Assembly: GCF_003286085.1 (NCBI RefSeq)
Contig: NW_020825288.1
Coordinates: 22,630,001 to 22,694,000, forward strand
DNA length: 64,000 bases
Reading direction: 5' to 3'
Source of the DNA: Drosophila persimilis
Lineage: Eukaryota > Arthropoda > Insecta > Diptera > Drosophilidae
Shown piece by piece: positions 49,112-59,437 of the stretch. A program made the translations under genes and the position numbers. A model generated the notes under the pieces. The model saw only the letters and a list, made by a program, of their open reading frames with translations. It made no database searches and was not told the DNA's origin. Positions within the stretch are counted from its first letter, which is position 1; each line of letters opens with the position of its first letter.

Positions 49112-49875
49112 TTTCCGGGCTTTGGCCTTACCTGTATAATAGAAAGCTTCTTGTTGCCGTTTTTTATGTGAGAATCAAACTTAAATTAATAATTATCATT
49201 GCTAAATTCGTTCAAAAAGTGTTCGAGTTGGTTGTGGAATGTTTGCTTTTTGCGTTTCTGTTTTGCTTAGTCTGTTTTTTCTTGTGCTTCTTATCCAGCT
49301 GTTTCTTAGGGAGGCTTAGCTACGTTCAGTCAGTAACTATAAAATACGTACATATCTAGAGATGCGTAATTTTGAGCTTTTTAAAGACTATATATCCTTT
49401 TATTAAATTTTCAATATCCAATCAAATTTGCAAACTACTTTTAGAATGACTCGATCTTTTTTAATACATTCTGCTTGTTTTAGCTATGTATATTGCATCT
49501 CTTTAGTGTTTTATCGCTGCATAAGCAAGCAAAATTTCTGCCAATTGATTTCATCGTGTATGGATAGAACAATACATTTTTATGCACTAGTGTAGTTAAA
49601 ATATAGTGTAAAAAAACATCGGCCACATAATTAAAGGTAAGAAACAACTGACGAAATATTACAATTACAAAAACACCGATATTACCAAATCCTATGAATT
49701 TAAATCGTATATCACTACGAAAGGAGCATTCGCATAATGCTGGAGGTTCGAGATCAAGTTGATCCTGCCACCAGTCGGCCGTACCGAACTTTTGAAATTT
49801 CTTTTTCGATTTATGTTTGTGGTCTCCGAGAGCACAATCGGGATGCATTTGTGATGGGCAGCATACCTCTCTGTC
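49112..49875. other. Intergenic, AT-rich
   Basis: Mostly AT-rich sequence. A minus-strand frame (49480-49890) begins in coding-like sequence (KKFQKFGTADWWQDQ) but turns into low-quality AT-rich translation and overlaps the RING pseudogene on the opposite strand. I leave it unassigned. Confidence 0.4.
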
Positions 49876-50055
49876 TGTCCCATCTGCCATAGTGTGTGGA
49901 CAAACTTTCTGTGATGAGTGAGTTCAGACGTGGTGCAAACGCGAGCAAACATGCCCCATGTGCCGGGCCAATGTTAGAGAAGACTCCGCCTGGCAGGATG
50001 GCAGCACCACATTCTTCTACACCACATTGCACCAGGGCTCCCCTCCCTCAAAGAA
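49876..50055 (+). pseudogene. RING-finger pseudogene fragment (RNFT-like)
   Basis: 49876-49890 reads CPICH. Four bases later, in the +1 frame, the sequence continues as CGQTFCDE, a TGA stop at 49919-49921, then VQTWCKREQTCPMCRANV and WQDGSTTFFYT. This is the second half of a C3HC4-type RING with the W-x-DG-T tail seen in RNFT1/2-like membrane E3 ligases. Three lesions disable it: the loop between the second and third zinc ligands is missing with a frame change, the histidine position reads Gln, and the sixth ligand cysteine is the TGA stop. Upstream transmembrane exons are not seen, so it is a partial copy. The parent gene is presumably elsewhere in the genome. Confidence 0.65.
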
Positions 50056-50129
50056 ATGTTTTTCCATATTTCTCCAAGCTATCATTTGTTTATTAAACTG
50101 ACAGTTATTAATTAATACTCATTTTTAAG

Positions 50130-50830
50130 GGTTTTTCTGTATGTTCTCGGCCCCGAGGCTGTGCGGATTGGTCGCGCTGGCCTCTATGCCGGGTGTGACG
50201 ATATGAGTCCATCGTCACTCATATCATCCATCGGACGAAGCATAATCGCTTCTCCAGCCAGAGGCATTGAAGCAAATGTTGGAGACAGATGCGGCATGAA
50301 CTTTACTAATAACTTTTTTTAAGTAGAACAAAGAGCCAATCTGAGCAAAGAGCGTCGCGAGCAGTTCTATGCCATAGAGTGTGGGCCATCCACTCTAGGA
50401 TATCTGACTGATTAAACCGACGGCGCCCAGCGGAGACCCGACACGGACCTAGTGGCCCCACAGCTCACATCCATACGTTCTGCGGCAATGCCCAAAAGGC
50501 CACGGCATTGCGCACAACCCAGGAGATATTCACTGCCATTAAGGATTAAGGAATACTCGGCCACCATGGCCAGAGTCAGTTTGGAGCTGAAGAAACTGAA
50601 GCTGCAGCAGCAAAAGTACCAGTAGAATGGTCCACCGGCGGCAGCCAAATCCATTGCCCAAATTCGTATTAGTTTGCATTCCGTTTTCTTTCAGCTGCCG
50701 CCCGTCGAACAGCCGGATTCGCAGAACAACAAAGGGCCAAACAGAACGAAGAGCGTTGCGAGTAGTTTTAACTGTGGTTCCGATTCGTTTGAAATACGCT
50801 TGAGAACATCTCATCGCATGATGCGATGCA
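50130..50830 (+). pseudogene. Decayed coding segment with an internal duplicated motif
   Basis: Coding-like stretches appear in several plus-strand frames: FLYVLGPEAVRIGRAGLYAG (from about 50133), EQRANLSKERREQFYAIECG (50328 on), ARVSLELKKLKLQQQKYQ ending in a stop (about 50621), and after an acceptor-like TTTCTTTCAG, LPPVEQPDSQNNKGP. The segments 50325-50369 and 50723-50770 are similar in sequence and seem to derive from the same source. Stops and frame changes make it non-functional as read. It follows the RING pseudogene on the same strand and may belong to the same duplication, but it is not itself RING-like. The family is unknown. Confidence 0.35.
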
Positions 50831-51444
50831 CATTCTTAATGTAATATTTTTGAAATATAGTTTTTATTAATTATTTCGTTTTACTTGATATTTATTTCGA
50901 CCTTTTTAATGATTTTTAAAATACATTTTTATCATTTGAATGCATATTACATTTCGTTCGATTCGGACGACGCTCACATCCTGACTTTCGTGGGTGTGTT
51001 GTGTGTGAGAGAGTTTTGTATGTGGGGAAGAGAGGTGGTGGCCGTGGTTATTGGCCAAATATACAATATATGTATATCCTGTATATAACACGATAACTTG
51101 AATAACGAAAATAATCTATTGGAATTTGTATTTCTGATGATGGCAATGGGTTCCATCCATTCAACATGTCAAATTCTAAGAAGTCGCAGACTTTTGTCTT
51201 CGTGAGAGAAGAGTTTTGATTGAAATCACAATGTATATATAGAATCATTTTCTGTATAACTCTATGGATGGATGCACACAAAAATGTGTGTGGATCCTTG
51301 TTTTAACATAGTTTTTAATGCATTTGCCGACACACGACGATACTGTCGGCAAGAGTAAAAAATAATAACGAGAGTAATGCTCCTTCCATCCTTTTTTATG
51401 GATCCAAAAGTGGGGGGATGGATTATATGGTGATGATCCCCTCT
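50831..51444. other. Intergenic, 3' flank of Karybeta3
   Basis: AT-rich, with no coding evidence on either strand. It contains the Karybeta3 3' UTR on the minus strand; no canonical poly(A) hexamer was pinned. Confidence 0.5.
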
Positions 51445-54400
51445 TTAGGCAGCCGCCTTGCTGGCCAGCTCCCGGTAGGCGTCCTGCAGAGCCTGCTGCT
51501 GCTCGGCACTCAGGCTGCTGGCACAGGCCTGCATCACATCGGGATTCGACTCGACTTGCTTGACGATGGTGAGCATACGGGTACCGGTCGCACTGGTGGC
51601 CTCCAACACCTTGGTGCAGTACGCTTCGGCGATGATCGAGACGATGCGCGGCAGATTGGAGTTGTTGGCGCCCAGAATTACAGGATGATTGGCCTCGATC
51701 AGATCGCACATGTAGCCATATATGTGGGTGGCCTCCTCGGGATCCTCGGAGATGGGCAGCCAGGAGAACCACACGCCAATCAGTTCATCCACATTCGAAA
51801 GCGCCGACTTGTTATACTTGAGGATTTTGGCAAAGGCCGATATGGCGTTCTCCGTGGCATTGATGTTCTCGATTTCGCGGGCCTTGGGATCATTGATGAC
51901 CTGCACCAGTAATGGAATGATCTGAGCGCATGTGACCGCAAATTGCTCGCCACCAAACTGGGCCAGAACACCGCAGCCATAAGCAGCAGCCTGGCGCACC
52001 TCCGGTGACTTGTCGCCCACATACTGCAGCAGGGCTGGCGTAAAGATCTGCTGGTACGGGGCACAGGCTGGGCCACAAAACTCTGCAACATTGAAAACGA
52101 TATGTTCATTTTATTCTATAGGATCCAATATTCCGCGCTCTCCACTCACCAATCAAATCATCAAAGACACACACACCCCATTGGCGATCGGTTGGTGGAC
52201 GACTGGGATCCAGAAGCTTCACAAAGTGCGGAGCCACCTGCTCGAAGGCTGGCAGAAACAGGGCCTTGTTCGTCAGGAAGAGGGCGTGTGTGATGTCAAT
52301 CACCTTGGACAGGATGTAGACATCGGTGTCGTCCTGCTCGGCCAGCTCCTCCTCGACGCCATCGTCGTAGTCCTCCTCGTTGCGGGCAGCTAGACGCTTG
52401 TCGGCGCGCTCAAAGTGCTCCAGGACATACTTGTTGATGATCTCGAGGACCTGCTTCATGGCCTCCTCGTTGAGGCAGTTCGGGCCCAAGGTCTCGATGC
52501 ACTTGGCCAACGAATTGAGCAGCTCGGACTGCACCTCCGGCTCCGGTTCAGTGACGATGACTTTCAAGAGCTCGGGGCAAATGTAGAGCCACATACCCTC
52601 CAAGTACTGGGGTCCCTTGATCTTGGCGCAGTCGAGCAGATACGGCAGCGACTCGGCGGCGGCTGTTCGGACTCCATCGTGGAAGTAGAACTTGAGCATG
52701 GGCAGCATTAGGCGGACCACCTCCTCGGCGTACTCGGCGAATCCCTCCTTCAGCTCTCGGGCGTAGCAGACCAGCATCTCGCAGGCGGAGGCCTTGTCGT
52801 CCATGCCGGCAGTGCGAATGGCAAAGTTCTGCTGCTCCCCCAGATTGATGAACGACCAGTCGACATCGCCCTCAATGTCCTCGACCTCGTCGTTGTCCAG
52901 CATTGCCACCTCGGGCTTCATGGAGGCGGTGCGCATCACTGGGCCCATCACCAGGGGCAGATACTGCTCAAACTGCTTGCCCAGGATCTTGCACATGCGT
53001 GCCCAAGCCGTGATCAGGTAAGAGGTCTGCGGATCGTCGTCGGCCAGCTCTGCGCCCTCGGTGTGATTGACCAGCAGCATGTCCATGATCTCGCCGGCAT
53101 CCCCAATGAACTTGTCCCGGCCCACGGCCAGTCCGATGAGGCTCACGCACTCGATGGTCTTGCCGCGCAGCATGCGCAGATCCTCGGAATTGGCGTTCTG
53201 GATGATGAACTTGAGGCACGGCATCAGGCGATCGTAGTAGGTCACGAACTCGGCCTCGCATGTGTCCGCCACAGAGGCGATGGTGGTCACGACCTGCTCC
53301 AGCACCAGCTTGTTGCCCTTCTCTACCAGCTCCTTGAACTTGGAGTTTAGAATGGCCTCCAGCTTGGCCATGATCCCGTCCAGATAGCGTGTCAAAATAT
53401 TCTTGGGACAATCCTCGCTGAAATTGACCAAAGCGGCGCCGGCATGAGCCTGCACACGGGGATTCTGCACATCGTCCAGCAGCAGCATCAAGCCGGGAAT
53501 CACCTAAACGAGGACAAGGCAAAGATCAGATTCATTTCAAGATTTCGTTTATGTGCGATCATATACCTGGCTGTGGAACTTCTTCTCAAAGATTGGGGCA
53601 AAGTCCGTGGACATCTGGCCGATGGCATTGCAGGCGGAGTACCGCACGCGCGGATGGGGATCCCGCAGGAAGTTTAGCACGCCCGACATCACCTCATCCA
53701 GTATGGCCTCCATCTGCTTGTGGCAGCCCTCGCCGATGGACGAGATGGCCATGAGGGCGGCAAAGCGGTGCTTCCAATCGCTGTGGCTCAACATCGCCGG
53801 CAGGGAGCTCATCACCTGGGGCAGAATCATCTTGCCTCCCAGGCCGCAGGCGAGGCGGTCCAGCGAGGACTCGGCAATCACATTGTTGTCGCTGTGATCG
53901 TCATCGTCCACTACATCGGTGGTCGACCAGTCATCGTCGTCGTCCAGATCCGTCATCATCTGCAGCACCAGGGGGATCAGGGCAACGATGTACTTCTCCG
54001 CACGCTTGCGCACCATGGCAGGAGCATTCTCGGAGAGGGAGACCATCACCTCCAGGACCAGATGACGCCAGGTGTCCTCGAAGTCCTTTGAGCTGAACAC
54101 CTTCATGCAGATCTCGAAGATGAACTCCAGTTGGGGCCGCAGGAACTTGGGACAGCTCTCGGTCATGTCGATCAGCAGCTTAAGCAGACTCTGGTCGTCC
54201 TGGGCCTCGATAGTTTCGCCGGTGATGACAAGCATCCGGTGCAGCATGTCGCTGAAGTGCTTGTACACTACCACTTCCTTCTCCTTGTCGTGGAAGAGGA
54301 TGAAGGCGCCAACAGCGCGCACAGCCTGGATGCGCACCTCAGGATCCGAGCTGGGGTCCATGCTCTTGGCCAGCATCTGCTTGATCAGATCAATGTACTG

Positions 54401-55575
54401 CGTCTCCTGGTTGCCAAAGATCGATGGAACGCTCGTGAAGATCCGCAGCGCGGCCTCCTGCAGCTGGGGCGTCGGCGAGTTGGCGCATTGGAAGAGAAAC
54501 TGCAGGATATCCGGCCACTGGTTGTTGCCATCATCGTCGATCAGACTGCGCGCCACCTCGGCCACCACCTCGCAGATCTTCCTCCTCAGCTGGGGCGTCA
54601 CCTCCTGCTGCACGGCCAGCAGAATCTGCTGCAGCAGCTGGTTCTGGGACTCTGGTGGAATCTACGGAGCGGTAGAAATTTCATTAGAAAACCACTCTTT
54701 CAGGAACTCCTTTCAGTTGCATTTCCAACCTCTTTGTAGAAATCTGGGAAGTCGGTAGTGAAGAGACGACGCAGCAGAACGGCGGCCATCTGGCGGGCCT
54801 CCTCGGATTGCTGCCCATTGTGGATGTTGGCCAGAAGATGTGTCACCTTCAGATCCCGCTGTAGGGCGTTGTAGGCATCCTGAAATCGGAATATCAGAAA
54901 AAGCAAACCGAAACGTGAATAACGAACGAAAACAGATTTGGTTTCCAGGTGGGTGGAGCCGTTGCCTCAAGGTCGGCGGGCGTTGCCATGTGCTCGACCG
55001 CCGAGCACGGCGCTTATCAACACGGAATATTAAACAGATTGCATTTTCCCATCCACCATCTATCCAATGCGTCATTCCACCGCACTTTTGCACCTGCTCT
55101 TTGTTTCCGTTTGCCCGAAAAATACATACTTATATCATAAAAAATTTGAAATTGTTCAATTCTCAAATGGTATTTTGCTTTGTTCCTCCGATTCGTGTCT
55201 CTCTCGCTATCGCTCTTCATCCGAAAGAGACGCAACACACATGCGAATGTGGCGTCAAAAGGGAGAGCAAAAACACGTTTTGTGTGCGGATGATTCAGGG
55301 CACAAATTTAATAGGAAAAAATATGCCTGCGAACAAAAGGGATATCGCAGACAAGAGGCAATGTCTGTGCCCAATTTTGTATACTCGATGGCACGCCAAT
55401 ATGCATATTGCGCATCACGAAATTGCTGCAATTCAATTTTTCTTGTTGATCCCCCCTCCTTCACTGCCACCCTTCTCAAGCACGAGCCACTCACCTCGGC
55501 CTGCTGGCGCACATCATTATCCGTAGATAGCAGGGAAACCAAGAGCTGCTGGAACTGGGCCTGGTCTGCAGACAT
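51445..55575 (-). CDS. Karybeta3: Karyopherin beta 3 / importin-5 (1105 aa, 5 exons)
   Basis: Exons (minus) 55575-55495, 54879-54730, 54661-53567, 53503-52150 and 52082-51445 join in frame to 1105 aa. The protein aligns by eye with human IPO5 over its full length: EARQMAAVLLRRLF, LIDDDGNNQWPDILQFLF, an acidic DLDDDDDWSTTDVVDDDD loop matching the IPO5 acidic insert, GEGCHKQMEAILDEV, RGKTIECVSLIGLAVG, and the C-terminal WLSWLPISEDPEEATHIYGY with NHPVILGANNSNLPRI. The fold is a solenoid of about 20+ HEAT repeats. It carries ribosomal proteins, histones and other cargo into the nucleus with RanGTP. Intron 1 (about 615 bp) is the only long one. Two introns here and in the neighbouring channel gene use the non-consensus donor GTTGGA. 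Length equals the family norm and no lesions are seen. Confidence 0.96.
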
Positions 55576-56148
55576 GTTGTGTTGTAATTAAATCAAATTA
55601 ATTGCAATTGACACAAAAGTAATTAGAAAACCACAATTTTCACAATCTTCACGCGACGAAGGCCGCCTTAAAAAAGAGCAGGGCAGAACAATAGAAGACG
55701 GGAAGCCGGGTTGCCAAAATCTCGCAATTTTCTGAGCAGAGTTGTATTCTGTGCGTTTCAATTTTATTGCTCCTTTTGAGGGTGATACTTGACTTATTTT
55801 ATGAGTTAAAGTGCTATTCAAATATAACTTTTGTAGAAATTCATTTATTTTTGACTGGAAACTGGCAATTTCAATTGTAAATTTCACGCATGTGGCAGCA
55901 CTAAGGCCACTGTGATACGATAGTTTTGGCGCGCAAGCGAAAACACCCAGGGCCGCCACCAATTTGCATCTCAAACTGTCGGTTGAGATTTAAATTAAAT
56001 GAGCTATATTTTTGAATGCAACAGATATTTAACACATAATATAAATATAAAATAAATTAAACAAACTGAGGTAAGAATTTTCACTGTTGCCCTGGGCAAC
56101 ATTGCCGTGGTCCAGGGACAGGGAAAATCTGAATTACATATGTATGAA
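55576..56148. other. Intergenic, Karybeta3 promoter side and channel-gene 3' flank
   Basis: About 570 bp between the Karybeta3 start and the channel-gene stop, both on the minus strand. A GTGGCAGCACTAAGG stretch at 55892-55906 resembles, with one mismatch, the fly promoter motif CAKCNCTRNY. No gene is seen. Confidence 0.4.
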
Positions 56149-58065
56149 TTATTCCTCCACTTTGACCAAGTGTTTCATATTAGTACAGAAACGCAGGGTA
56201 AAGTGATAAATCATCTCCACCAGGCTGAGTATGGAAAAGCCCATGAAGAGGCCGAAAATACCCCCACAATTGGCTAGAAACTCGGTTATGCCGTACAGCT
56301 CCGACCGCTTCGAGGTTATAAACTGGTCCTGCTTGAAGTAGATGGAGAGCCGGGACATCTGGGAGCCGGCATACTCCTTCATGAAATCTGTGTCACCTTC
56401 GGCAATCAGCATTTCCTCCAGATCAAAGTTCGCCTGCGAGATTTCCGTGTTGTAGGCCAGAGAAGTACACGCCGGCATGCAATTGCACGCCGTTTCTACT
56501 CCCCGCGGAGCGTCTCGCTCCGCATTCAGTGCTTTCACGCGATGGAACTCCCTCACGAGGAGCTGCCGCTCGGCTCGATCGTAGCAATAGATTTTGTCCT
56601 CGCCACACACCGGCATATCCATATTCCTGGGCATCGAGAACTTGACGCAGCCGCATTTGGTCAGCGTGAAGTTGGCCAAGCACTCAAGCTGACAATTGGA
56701 CTCGGTGTAGATCTTGAAGAAGCGCAGGGCCCGCTCATGGCTGAGGAAGCACTGCCGCCGCAGCGGATGGTACTCGGCAATTCCCGATGACGTCGTAATC
56801 ATGCTTGGCTTGACCGCAATGAGGACCTCCTTGCCCATGGGAATGCGCACGAATTGCTTTGAGACCTGCGGCACGTCGTCCGGGGCATGTAGTAGAACTT
56901 TAAATCCTTGCACAGGACCACGGCAAGCGTAGTCCACCTCCTGCTTGAAGCTCTGCAGGGCCAGAAAGATGCCCGACCGAGCCCCAGCACTGAGCACGCG
57001 AGCTGGATACGTTACCACATCGCTCTCCACATCATAGCCCGTTTCCAGCGACCAGGCCGAGTGTGAACTGATGTTTTCCATGTCCAAGGCACCGGCACTG
57101 TACCGATACTGGTAGGTGTCTTCCCGGTAGATGTCGGTCGCGCTCAGCCCGTTGAAAGTGTAGCAGATGCCCTCCTCCTTAAAGAATAACACGGAAGAAA
57201 ATGTTAAAGAGCGGATTAGTCAGATTTCTTAACGCTCACCGTGAGCGTTTTCCGAAAGAACTTGTCGCATTCACCAAAGCGGCTCAGCCAGCGGCAGTAG
57301 AAGAAATACCGATCGAACTGGGGCAGCATTCGTTCCAGCACATCAAAGTAGTCAACATCATCGCCAGAAATTAGCGGCATGGCCTGGTCAATTAACTGCG
57401 TGTTGCACACGTGAAGAAGTGTTCGAAACTCCTCCATCTCCAGGGCGGTGATGTTTTGCGGTTTGAAAACGCGCGAGGAGCGCATCTCAATATTGAACTG
57501 ACTGTAAAGATCCGCAAACGAAGTCTCCTCGCCTGGAAAAAGGTTACATTTTAGGCAACGTAACTGGTTAATCAATCATTTGTCCAACCTTTCGGTTTCA
57601 GCACTCGCTTGGTTTCGGAGCAGACTGTGATGGCGGGAAAGGGTATGTTCCACACGGGCGTTGATTTCTCAGCAAAGCTAACAATCACAGGCTGGAAAGA
57701 TACACCATCAACAACGGCCAATTACAGATGTTAGGCAATAGATCCCCTACCGTCTCCGTCCACTTGGTGTAGGCGCTGGATATCAGCGTGGCACAGCCGT
57801 AAATGGAGATCAGAAAGGCGCACAGCCAAAATATCCTCTCCCGCATCGGACGTTGGTGGTCGCCCAGGTACTGTACACCGTGCAAGGAGGTGTGGGAGCA
57901 GTATTCTTCATATGTGGTAAGGAATCCCTTGCAGACGGTCGCAACGTTAGCGGATTGGCGCGGTTTCTTTGAGGTAAGATCAATACCACCACTGTGGCTC
58001 TCCAGTTCAGAGTCGCAGGTCGACATGGTGCTGTCCATTGCACAGTTTTTGGCACTCACAAACAT
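56149..58065 (-). CDS. DEG/ENaC (pickpocket-family) sodium channel subunit (579 aa, 4 exons)
   Basis: Exons (minus) 58065-57751, 57691-57589, 57532-57240 and 57177-56149 join in frame. The cytosolic N-terminus contains the family's HG gating motif in YCSHTSLHGVQYL (His62-Gly63). TM1 is about 78-98 (IFWLCAFLISIYGCATLISS), followed by the FPAITVCSETK signature. The large extracellular domain is Cys-rich (CQLECLANFTLTKCGCVKFS, CNCMPACTSLAYNTEI). TM2 holds the GxS selectivity motif in FGLFMGFSILSLVEM. These are trimeric amiloride-type cation channels; fly pickpocket members serve salt, pheromone or mechanical sensing and tracheal fluid. I cannot say which ppk paralogue this is. An internal ATG at residue 10 or 14 could be the real start. 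It is head-to-head with the THAP gene. Confidence 0.92.
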
Positions 58066-58284
58066 GATTAATAAATATTTGCAAAATAATGTTAGGGTGA
58101 AGAAGCATTTATCCCGTTACTTTAGGCTGCCAGACCGCTGGTATTTGTGGAGTAAATTGCGATGTTTCTTCGCTGGTAGTATCGACTTTTTTTTTGGTTC
58201 TAGTTCGCTCTAGTTCGTGACTGACTCAGATATATCCCATCTCTAAATACAACGCTAAGCAAAACACGAAAAAAAAAAATAGAA

Positions 58285-59068
58285 ATGGCTTCAAGAGTTT
58301 GTACCTATAAGGACTGTGAGAATTACTATCTTATCAACGACAGCACCTCAACAACACTCTTCGCCCCTCCCAAGCAGCCGGAACGTGCACAAATCTGGCG
58401 CAAAAATGGACGGGTTCACCCGAAGATTCCGCCACACAAAATGTTTATGTGCTTCGAACACTTTGATAAGAAATACATATCGTGCAGCAAGAATCGCAAG
58501 ATATTAGTAGGCGAGGCGGTGCCATATCCTTACGAAGGTTCGCCCGAGCCGGAGGAGGCGGAGGCTCTTGAACAAGTGGCGTCGACATCCTCGCAGGAAA
58601 GTTACTTCATAAATCTGATCGACAGCGACGAGCTGAGCATCAACAATGTGGAGTCAACCACAGGCAGTTCCAAGCGCATGGTAACACTGCCACAGACTTT
58701 TAAGAATGGTAGTAAGTAATCAAATATATTACAAGCTACATATACATATGTGGAAACCTAATGATCTGGAAATTGTATTTTTAGTTGAAATTAGTCTTGC
58801 GCCACCTTCCACCAAACGCTCGAGAACCACTGTTGAGCTAATACCACTTTCAGAGCCCCCTGCAAAGCAGGAGCCTTCTGTTGTCGAAGACCAGGCAATA
58901 GACCCCACAGAGGTATCGACGTTCATCTTCAAAGGCGAGGAATATGTGCAAATGTCTAAGTCGTATTATATGCGCGAAAAGCGGGAAATTGCGCAGCAGC
59001 TGAGGCAATATAAGACCATACTCAAGAATATTAAAGAATATTTCCAAGATGAATCCCTAGATATATAG
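58285..59068 (+). CDS. THAP-domain zinc-finger protein (236 aa, 2 exons)
   Basis: Exons 58285-58711 and 58785-59068 join in frame. I chose the GTAAGT donor at 58712; a GTAG donor three bases earlier would change one residue and delete another. Residues 1-75 are a THAP domain: start ASRVCTYKDC (first zinc ligands), FAPPKQPERAQIWRKNGR with the conserved Trp, and FMCFEHFDKKYI (C-x2-H pair), then the closing basic-aromatic part up to PYPYEG. Some ligand spacing is unusual, since the expected DNA-contact proline (AVPTIF-like) is only approximate. An acidic, disordered linker follows. The C-terminus forms a likely coiled coil (YMREKREIAQQLRQYKTILK), as in many THAP proteins. It is probably a DNA-binding transcription factor or a domesticated P-element-type transposase relative. 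Confidence 0.85.
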
Positions 59069-59349
59069 ATAGTATTATATTTAAACATCGTGCCACCAAA
59101 ACTCACTAGAATAAATCCAGCTATACATCTTTTTATATGGACAATCCTTAATTATATTCAGACGTGACCTAACCTAACCTAATACAATTCACATACATAT
59201 ATACTGACTGAGTAGCGGGTATAAAGCTCGTTATATATAAGATTTTATCTGTTTTCATTTTTGTTTAAATCTGTCTTGTTTTCTCTATTCTTACAAAAAT
59301 CGCTATAGATAAATAAATATATTCTTGAAGCGGCTAATTAGTCAAATAT

Positions 59350-59359
59350 GCCAGTGCTG
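59350..59359 (-). promoter_or_regulatory. Core promoter motif 7-like (CAGCACTGGC)
   Basis: On the minus strand it matches the fly consensus CAKCNCTRNY, about 80 bp upstream of the rec start codon and near ATCGATTA. It is likely part of the rec promoter. The match is short and could be chance. Confidence 0.3.
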
Positions 59360-59437
59360 CCACGCGTGCGAAATCGTAACACATCGATTACTTTTCCAAC
59401 AGTGATTCACTAAAATATTTTGGTGGTCACTGCATAA

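Noticed and set aside
49480-49890. 136-aa minus-strand frame beginning MADGTDREVCC
   Set aside because: It lies opposite the RING pseudogene, whose match is stronger. The C-terminal half is AT-rich translation and no splice partner was found.
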